From Polyangiaceae bacterium (lineage in GTDB: Bacteria > Myxococcota_A > Polyangia > Polyangiales > Polyangiaceae), in contig JAICQQ010000054.1 in NCBI GenBank assembly GCA_025937785.1, forward strand, positions 1 through 40,764: DNA of 40,764 nucleotides, in the 5' to 3' direction. The notes below the pieces were generated by a model. It was not told the origin of the DNA, made no database searches, and saw only the letters and a list, made by a program, of their open reading frames with translations. A program made the translations under genes and the position numbers. Positions 20,127 to 30,957 of the stretch are shown piece by piece. The number at the start of each line of letters is the position of its first letter. The first letter of the stretch is position 1.

Positions 20127-21709
20127 ACCAGCCCTCGGTCGAGGGCGCCCGCCCGACACCCGCCTCCGTCGCCCGCTCCGATCGCACCGACTCCGCGTTG
20201 GTGCAGGCGTTCGTCGAAGACCACGACAACAGCGCTCTCGTGGAATTGGTGCGGCGGCATCAGATCAGCGTGTTCCGCAAGTTCAGCCTCGAGCTCGCGG
20301 ACCCCGATCTGGCCGAAGGTGCCGCCGAGCTCTTGTTCGTCGTCGCCAGTCAGCGCCTGGCCGAATGGCAACGCGACACGGAGCTGAGACTCTGGTTGTT
20401 CGAACTCGCCGACGACCTGAAGCAGTCTCTCGATCAGGGCCCCGCTCCGAGCAACTCTCCGAAGCTGGTCGATCCGGCGGTGTTCTTTCGGCACGCCGTG
20501 CACCGCGCCGTGCGAAGCCTGACGGAAGAGGCGCGCACGCTGCTGTTGGAGGTCGACCTCGAGGGCAAGGCTCCTGAAGAAGTCGCCCGTGAACAGGGCG
20601 TGCCCCTGGCCAGGATCACCGAATCGTTGGACCAAGCACGTGAAGCCTTTCGATCCGCGCTCGAAGCCTCACCCAAGTCCGAGCCCAAGCAGCCCGGCAC
20701 GGTCGTCCAGCTGGGTCCGGGCGACGTCGTCGACCAGCGCTACCAGATCCGCGAGTTGCTCGGCAGCGGGGGCATGGCGCGGGTATTCAAGGCAGAGCAC
20801 CTCGGAATCCATCGCATGGTGGCCGTCAAGACCTTGCAACCGAATCGGCAAACGCAGGCGATGGTTCGCGAGCGCTTCGTGCGCGAGGCCGAGGTCTTGG
20901 GTCGGCTGCAGCACCCGAACTTCGTGGACGTCTCCGACTTCGGCGAACTGAAAGGAGGCGTGGCCTACCTGGTGATGGAACTATTGCAAGGAGAGTCCCT
21001 AGCCGCGCACATCGCGGGTCGTGGTCGCCTGACACCGGGGCGGGCCGTGGACATCGCGCTCGAGGTGGCGCGCGGGCTCGCGTTCGCGCACGGGCTCGGC
21101 ATCATCCATCGCGACATCAAGCCCGACAACATCGTGGTGCTACCGGGTGACGTCCGCGAAGGTTTTGCCAAGATCTTGGACCTCGGCATCGCTACCAAGA
21201 GCGACGACGACGCCGAAGAGCCCGGGCTGTACGGAACTCCTACTTACATGGCGCCCGAACAGATCGCGGGCGGCCGCATCGACGGGCGGGTCGACATCTA
21301 CGCCACCGGCATCACGCTCTTCGAGATGCTGACCGGGCACCCCCCTTTCCAGGGCGGAAGCTTACAATACGTGCTCGCGCAGCACCTGACCTTTACCCCC
21401 GCTAAGCTGCTCGAAGCCTGCCCCGATTTGGAGCGGGCCGACGTGCTGCAACCGATCGTCGACCGTTGTCTGGCCAAATCGCCGGACGAACGCTTCCGAG
21501 GAGCCCTGGAGCTGTCGCAGGCTCTGGTGCGCGCCCGCGGTCAGCTGGGCACCGCAGCGGCCGACGGCGAGATGGCCGCGCTCGTCGAGCCAACCCCACA
21601 GACAGCAGCGGCACCGCCCGTGCGCCGCCGCTGGCTCGCGTGGAGCGTCCTGGCGCTGGCGCTGGCGCTGGCGCTCGCGCTGGCCACCGCTTGGTGGCGT
21701 TACGCTTAG
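20123..21709 (+). CDS. Ser/Thr protein kinase with N-terminal ECF-sigma-like domain
   Basis: This protein is 528 aa. Residues ~35-103 resemble ECF sigma region 2 (ALVELVRRHQISVFRKF, then DPDLAEGAAELLFVVASQRL and LRLWLFELADDLKQSL). Residues ~126-180 resemble region 4 (SLTEEARTLLLEVDLEGKAPEEVA, then an HTH-like VPLARITESLDQAREAF). A Hanks-type kinase follows (about 206-470): glycine loop LLGSGGMARVF, Lys236, HRDIKPDN with Asp331, DLG in place of DFG, and GTPTYMAPEQ. A single TM helix lies at the C-terminus (~505-525) with almost nothing outside. The GTG start overlaps the MscS stop. The reading frame stays open upstream to 19310, but that part is a shadow of the MscS gene. The sigma-like domain looks degenerate and its DNA-binding ability is untested. 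Confidence 0.88.
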   Translation: MNQPSVEGARPTPASVARSDRTDSALVQAFVEDHDNSALVELVRRHQISVFRKFSLELADPDLAEGAAELLFVVASQRLAEWQRDTELRLWLFELADDLKQSLDQGPAPSNSPKLVDPAVFFRHAVHRAVRSLTEEARTLLLEVDLEGKAPEEVAREQGVPLARITESLDQAREAFRSALEASPKSEPKQPGTVVQLGPGDVVDQRYQIRELLGSGGMARVFKAEHLGIHRMVAVKTLQPNRQTQAMVRERFVREAEVLGRLQHPNFVDVSDFGELKGGVAYLVMELLQGESLAAHIAGRGRLTPGRAVDIALEVARGLAFAHGLGIIHRDIKPDNIVVLPGDVREGFAKILDLGIATKSDDDAEEPGLYGTPTYMAPEQIAGGRIDGRVDIYATGITLFEMLTGHPPFQGGSLQYVLAQHLTFTPAKLLEACPDLERADVLQPIVDRCLAKSPDERFRGALELSQALVRARGQLGTAAADGEMAALVEPTPQTAAAPPVRRRWLAWSVLALALALALALATAWWRYA

Positions 21710-23040
21710 CGCAGCTCGTGCTTCTGGAGCAGCTTGATGAGGTACGAGCGGTCCATGCGCGCCGTGCGCGCCGCGAGCGACACGTTGCCCCCCGCTGCTT
21801 GGAGCAGGTGCGTCAAGTACCGCCGCTCGAACGCGTCGAGCACGAGCGAGCGCGCCTCGGTGTAACGCAGATCCAAGGCGGAATCTGGGAAATTGAAGTC
21901 CTCCGTCGCCGACAGCGTGACCGGAGCGGGCAGCAGCGATTCGCCCATGGCCACGGTCGCCTCCACGTGGTTGCGCAGCTCTCGCACGTTCCCTGGCCAG
22001 GGGTACTGTCGCAGCCGCTGCAGGGCGGCCTCGGGGAACACACTCTCGAACGGCGCGTCGGAGCCCGCTTCGCGCAAGAAATGCTCGAGCAAGAGCGGCA
22101 AGTCGGACGGGCGCTCCCGCAACGGCGGAAGCTCGATGTTCACCACCGCCAGCCGATAGTACAGGTCTTCGCGGAAGGTGCCCGTGTTCACTTCGGTGCG
22201 CAGCTCGCGATTGGTCGCGCTCACCACGCGCACGTCGACTTCCGTTTCGCTCGAGCCCCCCAACCTGAGAAAGCGCTTGCGCTCGAGCACGCCGAGCAGC
22301 TGCGGTTGCAGATCGAGAGGCAGTTCGCCGATTTCGTCCAGAAACACGGTGCCGCCATTGGCTCGCTCGAAGGCGCCCAGGTGCCGTCGATCCGCCCCCG
22401 TGAACGCCCCCCGCTCGTGACCGAACAAGGCACTGGCCACGAGCGTCGAGGTCAAGGCGCCGCAATCTACCACCACGAAGGGTTGGTCCTTGCGATCGGA
22501 GAGCTCGTGCAGCGCGCGCGCCACCAACTCTTTTCCAGTGCCGGACTCACCGCTGACCAGCACCGGCACCGGCGTCAACGCCACGCGCCGCACCGTGGCC
22601 ATGATGCGCCGCATGTGCGGGTCGTTGCCCATCAGACCGCCGCACCAGGGCGTCAGATGAGCGGCCACCGCGCGCTTGTCGCCTGCGAACAGCCGAACCC
22701 GGGAGCGACCGAGCCTGAGCTCCGTGTTGGCCGGTACCGTTGCCGTCTTCAGCCCCACGTCGCCGAGCCAGGTACCGTTGCGCGAGCCCAGGTCTTTCAG
22801 GCCGATACCGGTGCTCTGCGCTACGAGCTCTAGATGAAAACGCGACACCGTACGATCGCTGAGCACCAAGTCGTTGCTCGCGGCCGTCCCGATCGTCACC
22901 GAGTCCTCCTTGGCTTCGATGGCCTTGCCGCGGTCTGGGCCGTCGACCACCTCGACGCGGAAGGAGCGGACCAGGACGCGTCCGCCGATATCCAGAGTGT
23001 GCGTGATGCTCGCCTGATCCGGCTGCGGCTCGCGATCCAT
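21706..23040 (-). CDS. FHA-domain sigma54-dependent transcriptional activator
   Basis: This 444-aa protein has an FHA phosphothreonine-binding domain (about 29-118; motifs [22 protein letters not shown] and LGSRNGTWL), an AAA+ sigma54-interaction domain (Walker A GESGTGKE at 164-171, GAFTGA at 211-216, [14 protein letters not shown], an Arg finger near FREDLYYRL) and a C-terminal Fis-type HTH ([20 protein letters not shown]). FHA-type activators are typical of myxobacteria and respond to Ser/Thr kinases. The gene ends four bases inside the convergent kinase gene, so kinase and phospho-reader are neighbours. It lies 34 bp downstream of a hypothetical gene on the same strand. Confidence 0.95.
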   Translation of the reverse strand: MDREPQPDQASITHTLDIGGRVLVRSFRVEVVDGPDRGKAIEAKEDSVTIGTAASNDLVLSDRTVSRFHLELVAQSTGIGLKDLGSRNGTWLGDVGLKTATVPANTELRLGRSRVRLFAGDKRAVAAHLTPWCGGLMGNDPHMRRIMATVRRVALTPVPVLVSGESGTGKELVARALHELSDRKDQPFVVVDCGALTSTLVASALFGHERGAFTGADRRHLGAFERANGGTVFLDEIGELPLDLQPQLLGVLERKRFLRLGGSSETEVDVRVVSATNRELRTEVNTGTFREDLYYRLAVVNIELPPLRERPSDLPLLLEHFLREAGSDAPFESVFPEAALQRLRQYPWPGNVRELRNHVEATVAMGESLLPAPVTLSATEDFNFPDSALDLRYTEARSLVLDAFERRYLTHLLQAAGGNVSLAARTARMDRSYLIKLLQKHELR

Positions 23041-23074
23041 GCGGGGCTATCGTGCCCCGGAACGGCGGGCGCGA

Positions 23075-23503
23075 CTACACTGAACCGCGCGGGCGCGCCG
23101 CTGGTACCGAGAACAGGCTGAAACGGGGATCGAGCAAGCCCCGCGCGGCTCGCACAAGCTCGGATTCGTGAAACGAGCCGGGCAGAACCGTAGCGTGGGT
23201 GCGCGTCCGAAACTGGGCCCAACCGTCGACGCCGCGTCGCCATACGTATACCAGGCGACTCTCGGGCAGGACTCGGTTCAGGAGCGAGTGCACCAAGTCG
23301 GCGGGCTCCTCACAGGCGTCGAGGAAGCAAACGACCCCTACCGGTGCTCGCGTGTCCGATGTTGTGAGCGCAGCGCCCAGCTCCGTCACCATGCAGACCT
23401 CGAAGGTCTCGGCGACCTCCGTCTGCATCACGGCGAGCGGAGGTCCCAGCCATACGAGTACCGGCCGCTCTGCCGAAAAATCGCCGTCGCCGGAATCGAA
23501 CAT
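23075..23503 (-). CDS. Hypothetical protein, possibly a degenerate receiver domain
   Basis: This 142-aa protein starts at ATG 23503 (MFDSGDGDFSAERPVLVWLG...). The alternating hydrophobic strands (PVLVWLGPP, GVVCFLDACEE, RLVYVWRRG) suggest a flavodoxin-like alpha/beta fold like a receiver domain, but the phosphorylation pocket is not recognisable. It sits 34 bp upstream of the FHA-sigma54 activator on the same strand and probably shares its transcript. The frame stays open far upstream only because it runs antiparallel through metG. Confidence 0.55.
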   Translation of the reverse strand: MFDSGDGDFSAERPVLVWLGPPLAVMQTEVAETFEVCMVTELGAALTTSDTRAPVGVVCFLDACEEPADLVHSLLNRVLPESRLVYVWRRGVDGWAQFRTRTHATVLPGSFHESELVRAARGLLDPRFSLFSVPAARPRGSV

Positions 23504-23622
23504 GTGCGGCGAACGGGGTTGCAAGCGACATGCCCCGGTGTGATGGGCACAACGGCACCAGAAGCCTGCGGCCGTCTGTCGGCTCGAGGCGACAGTCTGT
23601 GGTCCGGAGCCTATAGGCGTCG

Positions 23623-25554
23623 CTACGAACGTGACTTGGGCTGGTAGGGCTCCGCCGGAAAATACGGAAGCTTGGGACCCACGGCGTGCCCCGGCGGCAG
23701 GGGAGTGCCGAGCTCGTCGACGGAGAACACCGACTTGGGCAGCTGCAGCGACTCGCGCAGCCGGTCCATGGTGTCCGGCACGATGGGGAACAGCATGATC
23801 ATCAAGTTCTTCAGCACGTAAAAGCAGGTGTAGAGCGCGTCGCGCCGGCCCTGCTCGGGCGCACGGTCGTCGTGCGGCTTGTACTGAGTGAAGAGCGAAT
23901 TGATGATGCGCGCGTAGTTCTCGAGCTCGAAGAGCATGCTCGGGTAGTTCGCCTTTTCCATCGCGGACACGTAGCGCTGCACCATGCGCACCGTCGCAGC
24001 CTCCGGCTTCTCGAGCAGCGTCCCTTCCGGCACGCGGCCGTCGAACTTCGACAACGCCGCCGAGATCGGCCTTTCGAAGGCGGCGTTCATCGGCCCCGCC
24101 AGGAATTGATTGCGCTCGTCGAGCTTCTGAAAGTCGAAGTCGGAGGGCTTCTCGCCCAAGCCCAGCAGGGCCAGGTAATAGCGCATCTGATCGCACGTGT
24201 AGCCCTTGTCTTGCAGCAGCTCGTCGCCCGAGTAGAAGTTGCCCGTGCTTTTGCTCATCTTCTTGCCGCCCGACGTGAGGTGGAACGCACCGAACACGTC
24301 GGTGAGCTGGAATTCCCCCGCCATCGGCAGACGCTGCGGATCCGCTTGCTGGCCGAGCCAGAGCGCGCCCTGCATCAACACGTAGAAGAACACGTTGTCC
24401 TGACCCAAGAACTGGCGAACGCTGGCGTTCGGGTCGCACCAATATTCGCGGTGCAGGCTCGTATCGAGCCCCTTCCGCTTCAAAGCCAGCTGGCTGAACG
24501 AAATCGGAGCGATCAGCGAGTCGGGCCACACGTACAGCGTCTTTCCGGCAAGATCCGGATCGAGCGCGGGCAGCGGAACCCCCCAATCGATGTCTCGAGT
24601 GATGGGGCGGTGCGCCCACTCGTCGGCAACCTCGCTAGCAATGCCGGCATTCGACAGCTGCTGACGCGCCTCGGAGAGCCCTGCTTTGTCTTCGAACTGC
24701 AGCACCAGCTGCTTGCCCGGAGCGTATTTGAACTTGTGGGCGGGCAAGCTGCCCTTCAGGGCCTTGTACTGATCTTCGAGCGCCTGCTCGAGACGCAACG
24801 CGGGGCGCACGCGCTCCATGACGTCTTGAATCACGGCCTTGCGCCAGGTCTTTGCCTTCCCGTCCAGCCAGCGCTTCAGCACGTCCGACACGGACCAGAT
24901 GTCGAGCCACCAATGGACGGTATTCTTGAGCTCGGGCGTCACCCCGGTCAGCACGCTCTTGGGATCAATCACGTCCGCGGGGTCGAATTGATGCCCGCAC
25001 ACCTCGCACTCGTCACCGTAGGCGCTTTCGTTGTCACACTTCGGGTTGGGGCAACGGCCGCGAACCAGGCGATCGGGCAGGAAGCGCTTGGCTTGCGGAT
25101 CGTACCACTGCGGGCTTTCGCGCTTCTGGAGCATGCCGTGTGCGTGAAGCTTGGTCAGGAACTCCTGGCACATTTCGCGGTGGATCTCGAAGCACTCGGG
25201 TTCGGACGTGCCCGTGTAAATGTCGAGACCAATGGAGTAGCGAGCGATGGTCTGCTTCTGCTGCTCGCGCGTGGCTTCTACCAACTGGGCCACGGGTACG
25301 CCGGCCTTGAGCGCGGCCACCTCGCTAGTCGATCCGTGGTCGTCACTGCCGCACACGAACAACACGCGCTCGCGCCCGATCAAGAGGCCGAGCCAACGTG
25401 CGGTGATGTCCGCAGGCAAGAGCGCACCGGCGACGTGGCCCACGTGCACAGGCCCGTTCGCGTAGGGCATGCCGGACGTCACCAGGGCGCGAGTCGGCCT
25501 CTGGATGCGGCTGATGACGTCTTTGACTGAAGTTGGCGGACCTGGAACTGCCAT
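23623..25554 (-). CDS. metG: Methionyl-tRNA synthetase
   Basis: This enzyme attaches methionine to tRNA-Met. The protein is 643 aa. Motifs seen: HIGH-type PYANGPVHVGH, a zinc-binding Cys cluster (CPNPKCDN...CEVCGHQ), the Met/ATP site region LYVWPDSLIAP, and KMSKSTGNF. The C-terminal ~170 residues form the anticodon-binding helical domain; no EMAP-like tRNA-binding appendix follows. The ATG at 25554 gives MAVPGPPTSVKD; the frame stays open upstream to 25932 but there it overlaps the divergent histidine kinase gene. The insertion between the Zn region and KMSKS is rather long. Identification is secure. Confidence 0.96.
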   Translation of the reverse strand: MAVPGPPTSVKDVISRIQRPTRALVTSGMPYANGPVHVGHVAGALLPADITARWLGLLIGRERVLFVCGSDDHGSTSEVAALKAGVPVAQLVEATREQQKQTIARYSIGLDIYTGTSEPECFEIHREMCQEFLTKLHAHGMLQKRESPQWYDPQAKRFLPDRLVRGRCPNPKCDNESAYGDECEVCGHQFDPADVIDPKSVLTGVTPELKNTVHWWLDIWSVSDVLKRWLDGKAKTWRKAVIQDVMERVRPALRLEQALEDQYKALKGSLPAHKFKYAPGKQLVLQFEDKAGLSEARQQLSNAGIASEVADEWAHRPITRDIDWGVPLPALDPDLAGKTLYVWPDSLIAPISFSQLALKRKGLDTSLHREYWCDPNASVRQFLGQDNVFFYVLMQGALWLGQQADPQRLPMAGEFQLTDVFGAFHLTSGGKKMSKSTGNFYSGDELLQDKGYTCDQMRYYLALLGLGEKPSDFDFQKLDERNQFLAGPMNAAFERPISAALSKFDGRVPEGTLLEKPEAATVRMVQRYVSAMEKANYPSMLFELENYARIINSLFTQYKPHDDRAPEQGRRDALYTCFYVLKNLMIMLFPIVPDTMDRLRESLQLPKSVFSVDELGTPLPPGHAVGPKLPYFPAEPYQPKSRS

Positions 25555-25743
25555 CGGCGGCACGGTAGATTGGGGGCCCACTCGGACGCAAGCCCCTGCC
25601 CTCGCTGCCCGGAAACCTTTTCGACCCCCGCAAGCCGACCGTGGAGCGGTCCCCTCGAAGTCGCCGTCGATCCGTCGTATACTCTTGGTTCCCCGGGGGG
25701 AGCGCCCGGAGCGACCCCTGGCACGAAAACGCGAGCCGAGACG

Positions 25744-27885
25744 ATGCAGAGCCCGACAGAAACGCTGGCCCTGGTCCTGCGCACGCTTGCAGCGGACGAC
25801 CTGAAAGACGCCTGGGACCGAGCGTTCGTGCTGCTCGGGTCGCTGGGGCTCCGCCGCTGCGACTCGGAGGCAGAGCCAGCGTGGTTGCTCGTGCAACACG
25901 GCCAGCACCGGGTGCGGCTCGCCGCAGACCAACCCGTGGCGCCCGAGGTCAGAGAGCTGCTCGCCCCCGCGCTAGAGCTGGCGCTCGCCCGCAGCGACGA
26001 AGTCGAGCAGCACCAACGAACGCGTGAGCGGCTCGAGCTATTGTACCACGCTTCCTTCGAAGGGATCTTGGTGCACGTGAACGGCGTGGTCATCGATGTC
26101 AACCAACGCCTCGCTGAAATCCTGCGCGCTCCTCGCGAAGAGCTGCTGGGTCCAAAGACCATGTCCAACCACGTAGCGCCAGAAGATCTTTCTGGTGTCA
26201 TGCAGCGGCTGCGCGAAGAGTACGAAGGCGCCTACGTGATCACCGGCGTGCGCAAAGACGGTACGCGGTTTCGTGCCGAGCTGCTCTCGAAGCAAGGCCG
26301 CCTGGGTGAGCAGCCCGTGCGCATCGCTGCTGTACGCGACGTCACCGAGCGCGAACGCACGTGGACGCTGCTACGTGAAAGCGAAGCGCGCCTGCAGGAC
26401 TTGGTCGATACGATCTTCGACCTGACGGTGCTTAGCCGCGACGGCATCGTGGTAGAGGCGCGCGGCGATCTGGAGAAGATTCTGGGTTATACGCGCGCTG
26501 AGGTCGTAGGCCGGCCGCTGCTGGAGTTCGTAGCGCCCTCCGCCGTGCCCGAGGCCCGCAAGGTCGTCTCCGAACAACTCACCGGCGCATACCAGTCCAC
26601 CATCATCAGCGCCGCAGGTGAGCTCGTACCGTTCGAGATCGTGGGCGTCAATTCGACACTCGACGGCAAGCCCACGCGGGTGGCCGGGTTGCGCGACCTG
26701 CGCGATGCGCGGCGGCGCGAGAGCGAGCGACGCAAGCTCGAGCAGCAACTCGAGCGCGCCCAGCGCTTGAACAGCTTGGGTGTGCTCGCCGGCGGCATCG
26801 CTCATGACTTCAACAACCTCTTGGTGGGCATCCTCGGCAACGCCGACTTGTTGCTCAGCACCACCACCGATCCGGAAACGCGCGAGCTACTGGAGCCGAT
26901 CGTAGACTGCGCACAGAAGGCTGCCGGGCTCACGTCACAGATGCTGGCGTACGCCGGCAGAGGCAGCTTCGGAGAGCCGGTGCCCATCGAGTTGAACGAG
27001 CTGTTTCGCGAGCTCGGCACCTTGATTTCCGCGAGCCTCTCCAAGAAGGCCACGCTGACTTTGGAGTTGGAGGCTGGCTCCGTGGTGCTGGGCGATCGCA
27101 CGACGTTGACTCAAGTGTTCTTGAATCTGCTGACCAACGCTTCGGACGCTCTGGACGGTACCGCCGGGACGATTCGCGTGCGGTCGCGCCGCCTGGAGCA
27201 ACCGGACTCCCGCTGGGACGACGCGCTGGGGTCCACCGTAGGCGCGGGCGACTGGATCCAAATCCAGGTCGAAGACAACGGCGTGGGGATGGATCGCGCC
27301 ACGCAGGCCCGGGCCTTCGAGCCGTTCTTCACCACCAAGCGCAAGGGCAACGGCTTGGGCTTGGCGGCATGCCTGGGCATCGTCTCCGCTCACGGCGGCG
27401 CGCTGCGCGTGGAGAGTGCGCTTGGCAAAGGGACCTGCTTCTGGCTCTTGCTGCCCGCGTCCGACCGCGCTGCCAAGCCCTCGACCCACCCAGTGGTCGC
27501 CGGGGCCTCGAGCTGCCGCGTCCTCATCGTCGATGACGAAGCGATCGTGCGCACGCAGCTCCGGCGCAGCCTGGAGCTGCGTGGCTTCAGCGTGCTCGAA
27601 GCCGAGAACGGACGAGCCGGACTTGCGCTCATGGAACGGGGCGGCATCGATCTCGCGATCGTGGACATGACGATGGATGACATCGACGGCGCTGACATCG
27701 TGCGCGAAGCACGCCGCCGCGCCTGGACGCTCCCGATCGTACTGACCTCGGGCTACGTCGACGCTGCCACGGAGCGGCGCCTCGAACCGGGCTCATTTCA
27801 AGCTTTTCTGCGCAAGCCCTACGGTATCGCCGAGTTGCTCGAGGTGGTCAGACACGCCCGGCCCGGCGCAATGCCGACGCACTGA
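25744..27885 (+). CDS. PAS-domain hybrid sensor histidine kinase with C-terminal receiver
   Basis: This 713-aa soluble protein has, after a ~95-residue N-terminal region, PAS domain 1 (about 96-220, from LLYHASFEGILVHVNG), PAS domain 2 (about 221-335), a HisKA domain with His354 in GGIAHDFNNLL, a HATPase domain (NLLTNASDAL, VEDNGVGMD, FEPFFTTK, GNGLGLA) and a receiver domain with Asp641 (LAIVDMTMDD) and Lys in FLRKPYG. It lacks transmembrane segments, so it should sense a cytoplasmic signal. The H-box type HDFNNLL is the class often linked to AtoC-like or receiver-only outputs. A TATACT-like -10 lies at 25678-25683. No partner regulator is adjacent. Confidence 0.93.
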   Translation: MQSPTETLALVLRTLAADDLKDAWDRAFVLLGSLGLRRCDSEAEPAWLLVQHGQHRVRLAADQPVAPEVRELLAPALELALARSDEVEQHQRTRERLELLYHASFEGILVHVNGVVIDVNQRLAEILRAPREELLGPKTMSNHVAPEDLSGVMQRLREEYEGAYVITGVRKDGTRFRAELLSKQGRLGEQPVRIAAVRDVTERERTWTLLRESEARLQDLVDTIFDLTVLSRDGIVVEARGDLEKILGYTRAEVVGRPLLEFVAPSAVPEARKVVSEQLTGAYQSTIISAAGELVPFEIVGVNSTLDGKPTRVAGLRDLRDARRRESERRKLEQQLERAQRLNSLGVLAGGIAHDFNNLLVGILGNADLLLSTTTDPETRELLEPIVDCAQKAAGLTSQMLAYAGRGSFGEPVPIELNELFRELGTLISASLSKKATLTLELEAGSVVLGDRTTLTQVFLNLLTNASDALDGTAGTIRVRSRRLEQPDSRWDDALGSTVGAGDWIQIQVEDNGVGMDRATQARAFEPFFTTKRKGNGLGLAACLGIVSAHGGALRVESALGKGTCFWLLLPASDRAAKPSTHPVVAGASSCRVLIVDDEAIVRTQLRRSLELRGFSVLEAENGRAGLALMERGGIDLAIVDMTMDDIDGADIVREARRRAWTLPIVLTSGYVDAATERRLEPGSFQAFLRKPYGIAELLEVVRHARPGAMPTH

Positions 27886-27902
27886 ACGAACGGAGAGCCA
27901 GC

Positions 27903-28850
27903 CTAGCGCGCACCCAGAAACTCGCGTGCGAACTGGCTGGGCGGCACGCCGAAGTGCGCCTTGAAGTCCCGCGTGAAGTGCGAGGGGCTGCGGTAACCGA
28001 CCAGTTGGGCGACTTCGGAAGCGCGCGTCGACGATCCGAGCAGCAGCGCCTGCGCCTGTTCGAGCCGAATTCGCTTCAGGTAACGCATGGGGCTGAGCCG
28101 AGCGAGCTCGGTGAAACTGTGTGCGAAATGCGACGCGCTCATGCCCGCGCGGCGGGCGATGCGCGACACGGTCAGCGGCTCCGCAGCGTGCGCTCGCATC
28201 CATTCCATCGTTTGCAAGATCTGCTGCCCGTCACGCACGCCCAGCGAGGCGCGCCGCAGGGCCCGCGCGTGCGGCGAGGTCAGCAGGCGATAGCAGATCT
28301 CTTCGAGCACCAGCGGCGCGAGAATGCGGCGATCCGCCTCGGTTTCGAGCGCGCGCAGGAAGCGGCAGGCGGCGTTCAACAGGCGCGCATCGACGCGCGC
28401 CACGTAGGCGGGCACGTCTTCGGCAGGCGAGTCGTCCCCGTCGACCTGAGACAGCGCGGCGAGCGTCTTCGCGACCATGGCCGGAGGCAGCTGTAGCAGC
28501 ATCGCGACATACGGCTGGTCGGGGCTCGCCTTGATCACGCGGGCCTCGATCACGCTGGCCGAAGTCAGCACGAAGTAGTGGCTCGCGTCGTAGCGGTACT
28601 CGCGGCCTTCGACACGGGCGCACTTTCCGCCCGAGATCACCAGCGCCAGCGCTAGCGAATGCACGGAGGCCTTGTGCATGGGCCCCGGGCGCTCAGCGCG
28701 CACGAAGCTCAAGCCCGGCCACACCTGGGGCTGGCGTAGCTCACGGCGCAGCCAGGGATCCACGAGTGACTCGAGTTCGGCGAGCTCCCCGAGCAAGCGA
28801 TCGCTTCGCGAAGGCTCCGCATCCGGTAGCTGCAGCACCGCCTGACTCAC
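27903..28850 (-). CDS. AraC-family transcriptional regulator
   Basis: This 315-aa protein has an N-terminal AraC_N-type cupin region ([30 protein letters not shown]) and a C-terminal double HTH ([22 protein letters not shown], then [20 protein letters not shown]). The subfamily is usually divergent from and regulates an oxidoreductase gene, which fits the aldo/keto reductase at 29074. The start is uncertain: I use GTG 28850; CTG 28859 (behind GAGGAGG) and TTG 28886 are alternatives. A 7-bp palindrome overlaps the chosen start. Confidence 0.88.
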   Translation of the reverse strand: MSQAVLQLPDAEPSRSDRLLGELAELESLVDPWLRRELRQPQVWPGLSFVRAERPGPMHKASVHSLALALVISGGKCARVEGREYRYDASHYFVLTSASVIEARVIKASPDQPYVAMLLQLPPAMVAKTLAALSQVDGDDSPAEDVPAYVARVDARLLNAACRFLRALETEADRRILAPLVLEEICYRLLTSPHARALRRASLGVRDGQQILQTMEWMRAHAAEPLTVSRIARRAGMSASHFAHSFTELARLSPMRYLKRIRLEQAQALLLGSSTRASEVAQLVGYRSPSHFTRDFKAHFGVPPSQFAREFLGAR

Positions 28851-28859
28851 GAGAGTCAG
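28842..28859. promoter_or_regulatory. Inverted repeat at the araC-type gene start
   Basis: A perfect palindrome, CTGACTC (28842-28848) and GAGTCAG (28853-28859) with four bases between, covers the predicted start of the AraC-type gene. It could be an autoregulatory operator if the true start is downstream, or a translational hairpin. Evidence is symmetry and position only. Confidence 0.35.
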
Positions 28860-29073
28860 CGTAACCTCCTCGGAAGCGAGACACAACCCGCCGCAGAATC
28901 AGGCTAGCCAGAAACAGTCCAAGGCAAGCCGCCCTGGGGTGTGGTTGCCTGCGAGCCCGATTCTCTTGTCCCAGCCTGCGACCTGGGCAGAGCGCGCTTG
29001 CGGGCGCCTACACTCGGTCCCACATGAACGCCAACGCGCCGCGGCGCGGTTCACGTCGAACGAGGAGCACATC

Positions 29074-30072
<999 letters not shown>

Positions 30073-30087
30073 CGCCCGCCCTGCGTG

Positions 30088-30942
30088 TCACGGGGCGTCG
30101 CCGGTGGTCACGGGGCGGCTCGCGTCGGCGATCCATTCGCTGTACGAGCCGGCATACAGCCGGAAGACCCCGAGACCGGCGTGCTCCGCCGCGAGAATGT
30201 CGTGGCAAGCGGTTACCCCGGAACCGCAATAGACCACGACGTTCTCCGGCGCGGCGCCGCGCACCACGGCACGGTAGCGAGCGGCCAGAGCTGCCGGATC
30301 GGCAAACGCTCCGCTGGCTGTCAGGTTCCCAGCGACCGGGACACACAGCGCGCCGGGAATGTGGCCAGGCACGGCGTCGATCGGTTCGACTTCGCCGCGA
30401 TAGCGTTCGTGCGCGCGCGCATCGAGGAGCACGGTGGATGGAGCGCGCTGCGCCACTTCTGCCGTCGACACCACCCAGCCGGAGCGGGGGCGGGGTTCGA
30501 AATCACCAGCGGCGGGTGGGGGTGACGCGCGCGTCGGCTCCCCCCCAGCTGCCAACCAGGCTTGATATCCGCCGTCACACACGAAAACTGCGTCATGGCC
30601 GAGCCAACGCAGGAGCCACCAGAGCCGGGCCGCCATCGCTCCACCGGCGTCATCGTAGGCGATCACGCGGGCGGCGCTTGTCACCCCCCAAGCCCTCAGC
30701 TTCTGCGCGAGCTCGGAAAGCTCCGGTAAGGGGTGGCGCCCCGTCACTCCTGGTACGATCGGACCGGACAGATCCGCCTCGAGATCGGCGTAATGCGCCC
30801 CGGGCACGTGCCCCGCGTCGTAGGCGCGACGGCCGGCGCGCTTGTCGTTCAGCTGGAACCGGCAATCGAGGATGACGAGCGCGGCGTCACGGGGCTCGTC
30901 CTTCAGCGGCAGCGCACTCGCTGCTATCAACGTAGAGGCCAC
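30088..30942 (-). CDS. Sulfurtransferase (two rhodanese domains; 3-mercaptopyruvate type)
   Basis: This 284-aa protein has two rhodanese domains: N-terminal inactive (ILDCRFQLND... GHVPGAHYADLE) and C-terminal active with Cys239 in VYCGSGVTAC. The CGSGVTA loop is typical of 3-mercaptopyruvate sulfurtransferases rather than thiosulfate sulfurtransferases (CRxGxx). It transfers sulfane sulfur to cyanide or thiols. The GTG start at 30942 gives MASTLIAAS. The gene is convergent with the aldo/keto reductase gene and lies 15 bp downstream of a lipoprotein gene on the same strand. Confidence 0.92.
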   Translation of the reverse strand: MASTLIAASALPLKDEPRDAALVILDCRFQLNDKRAGRRAYDAGHVPGAHYADLEADLSGPIVPGVTGRHPLPELSELAQKLRAWGVTSAARVIAYDDAGGAMAARLWWLLRWLGHDAVFVCDGGYQAWLAAGGEPTRASPPPAAGDFEPRPRSGWVVSTAEVAQRAPSTVLLDARAHERYRGEVEPIDAVPGHIPGALCVPVAGNLTASGAFADPAALAARYRAVVRGAAPENVVVYCGSGVTACHDILAAEHAGLGVFRLYAGSYSEWIADASRPVTTGDAP

Positions 30943-30957
30943 CTACTGACCCTATCG

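Noticed and set aside
23686..25530. 614-codon plus-strand frame opposite metG
   Set aside because: It is an antisense shadow of the methionyl-tRNA synthetase gene in high-GC DNA.
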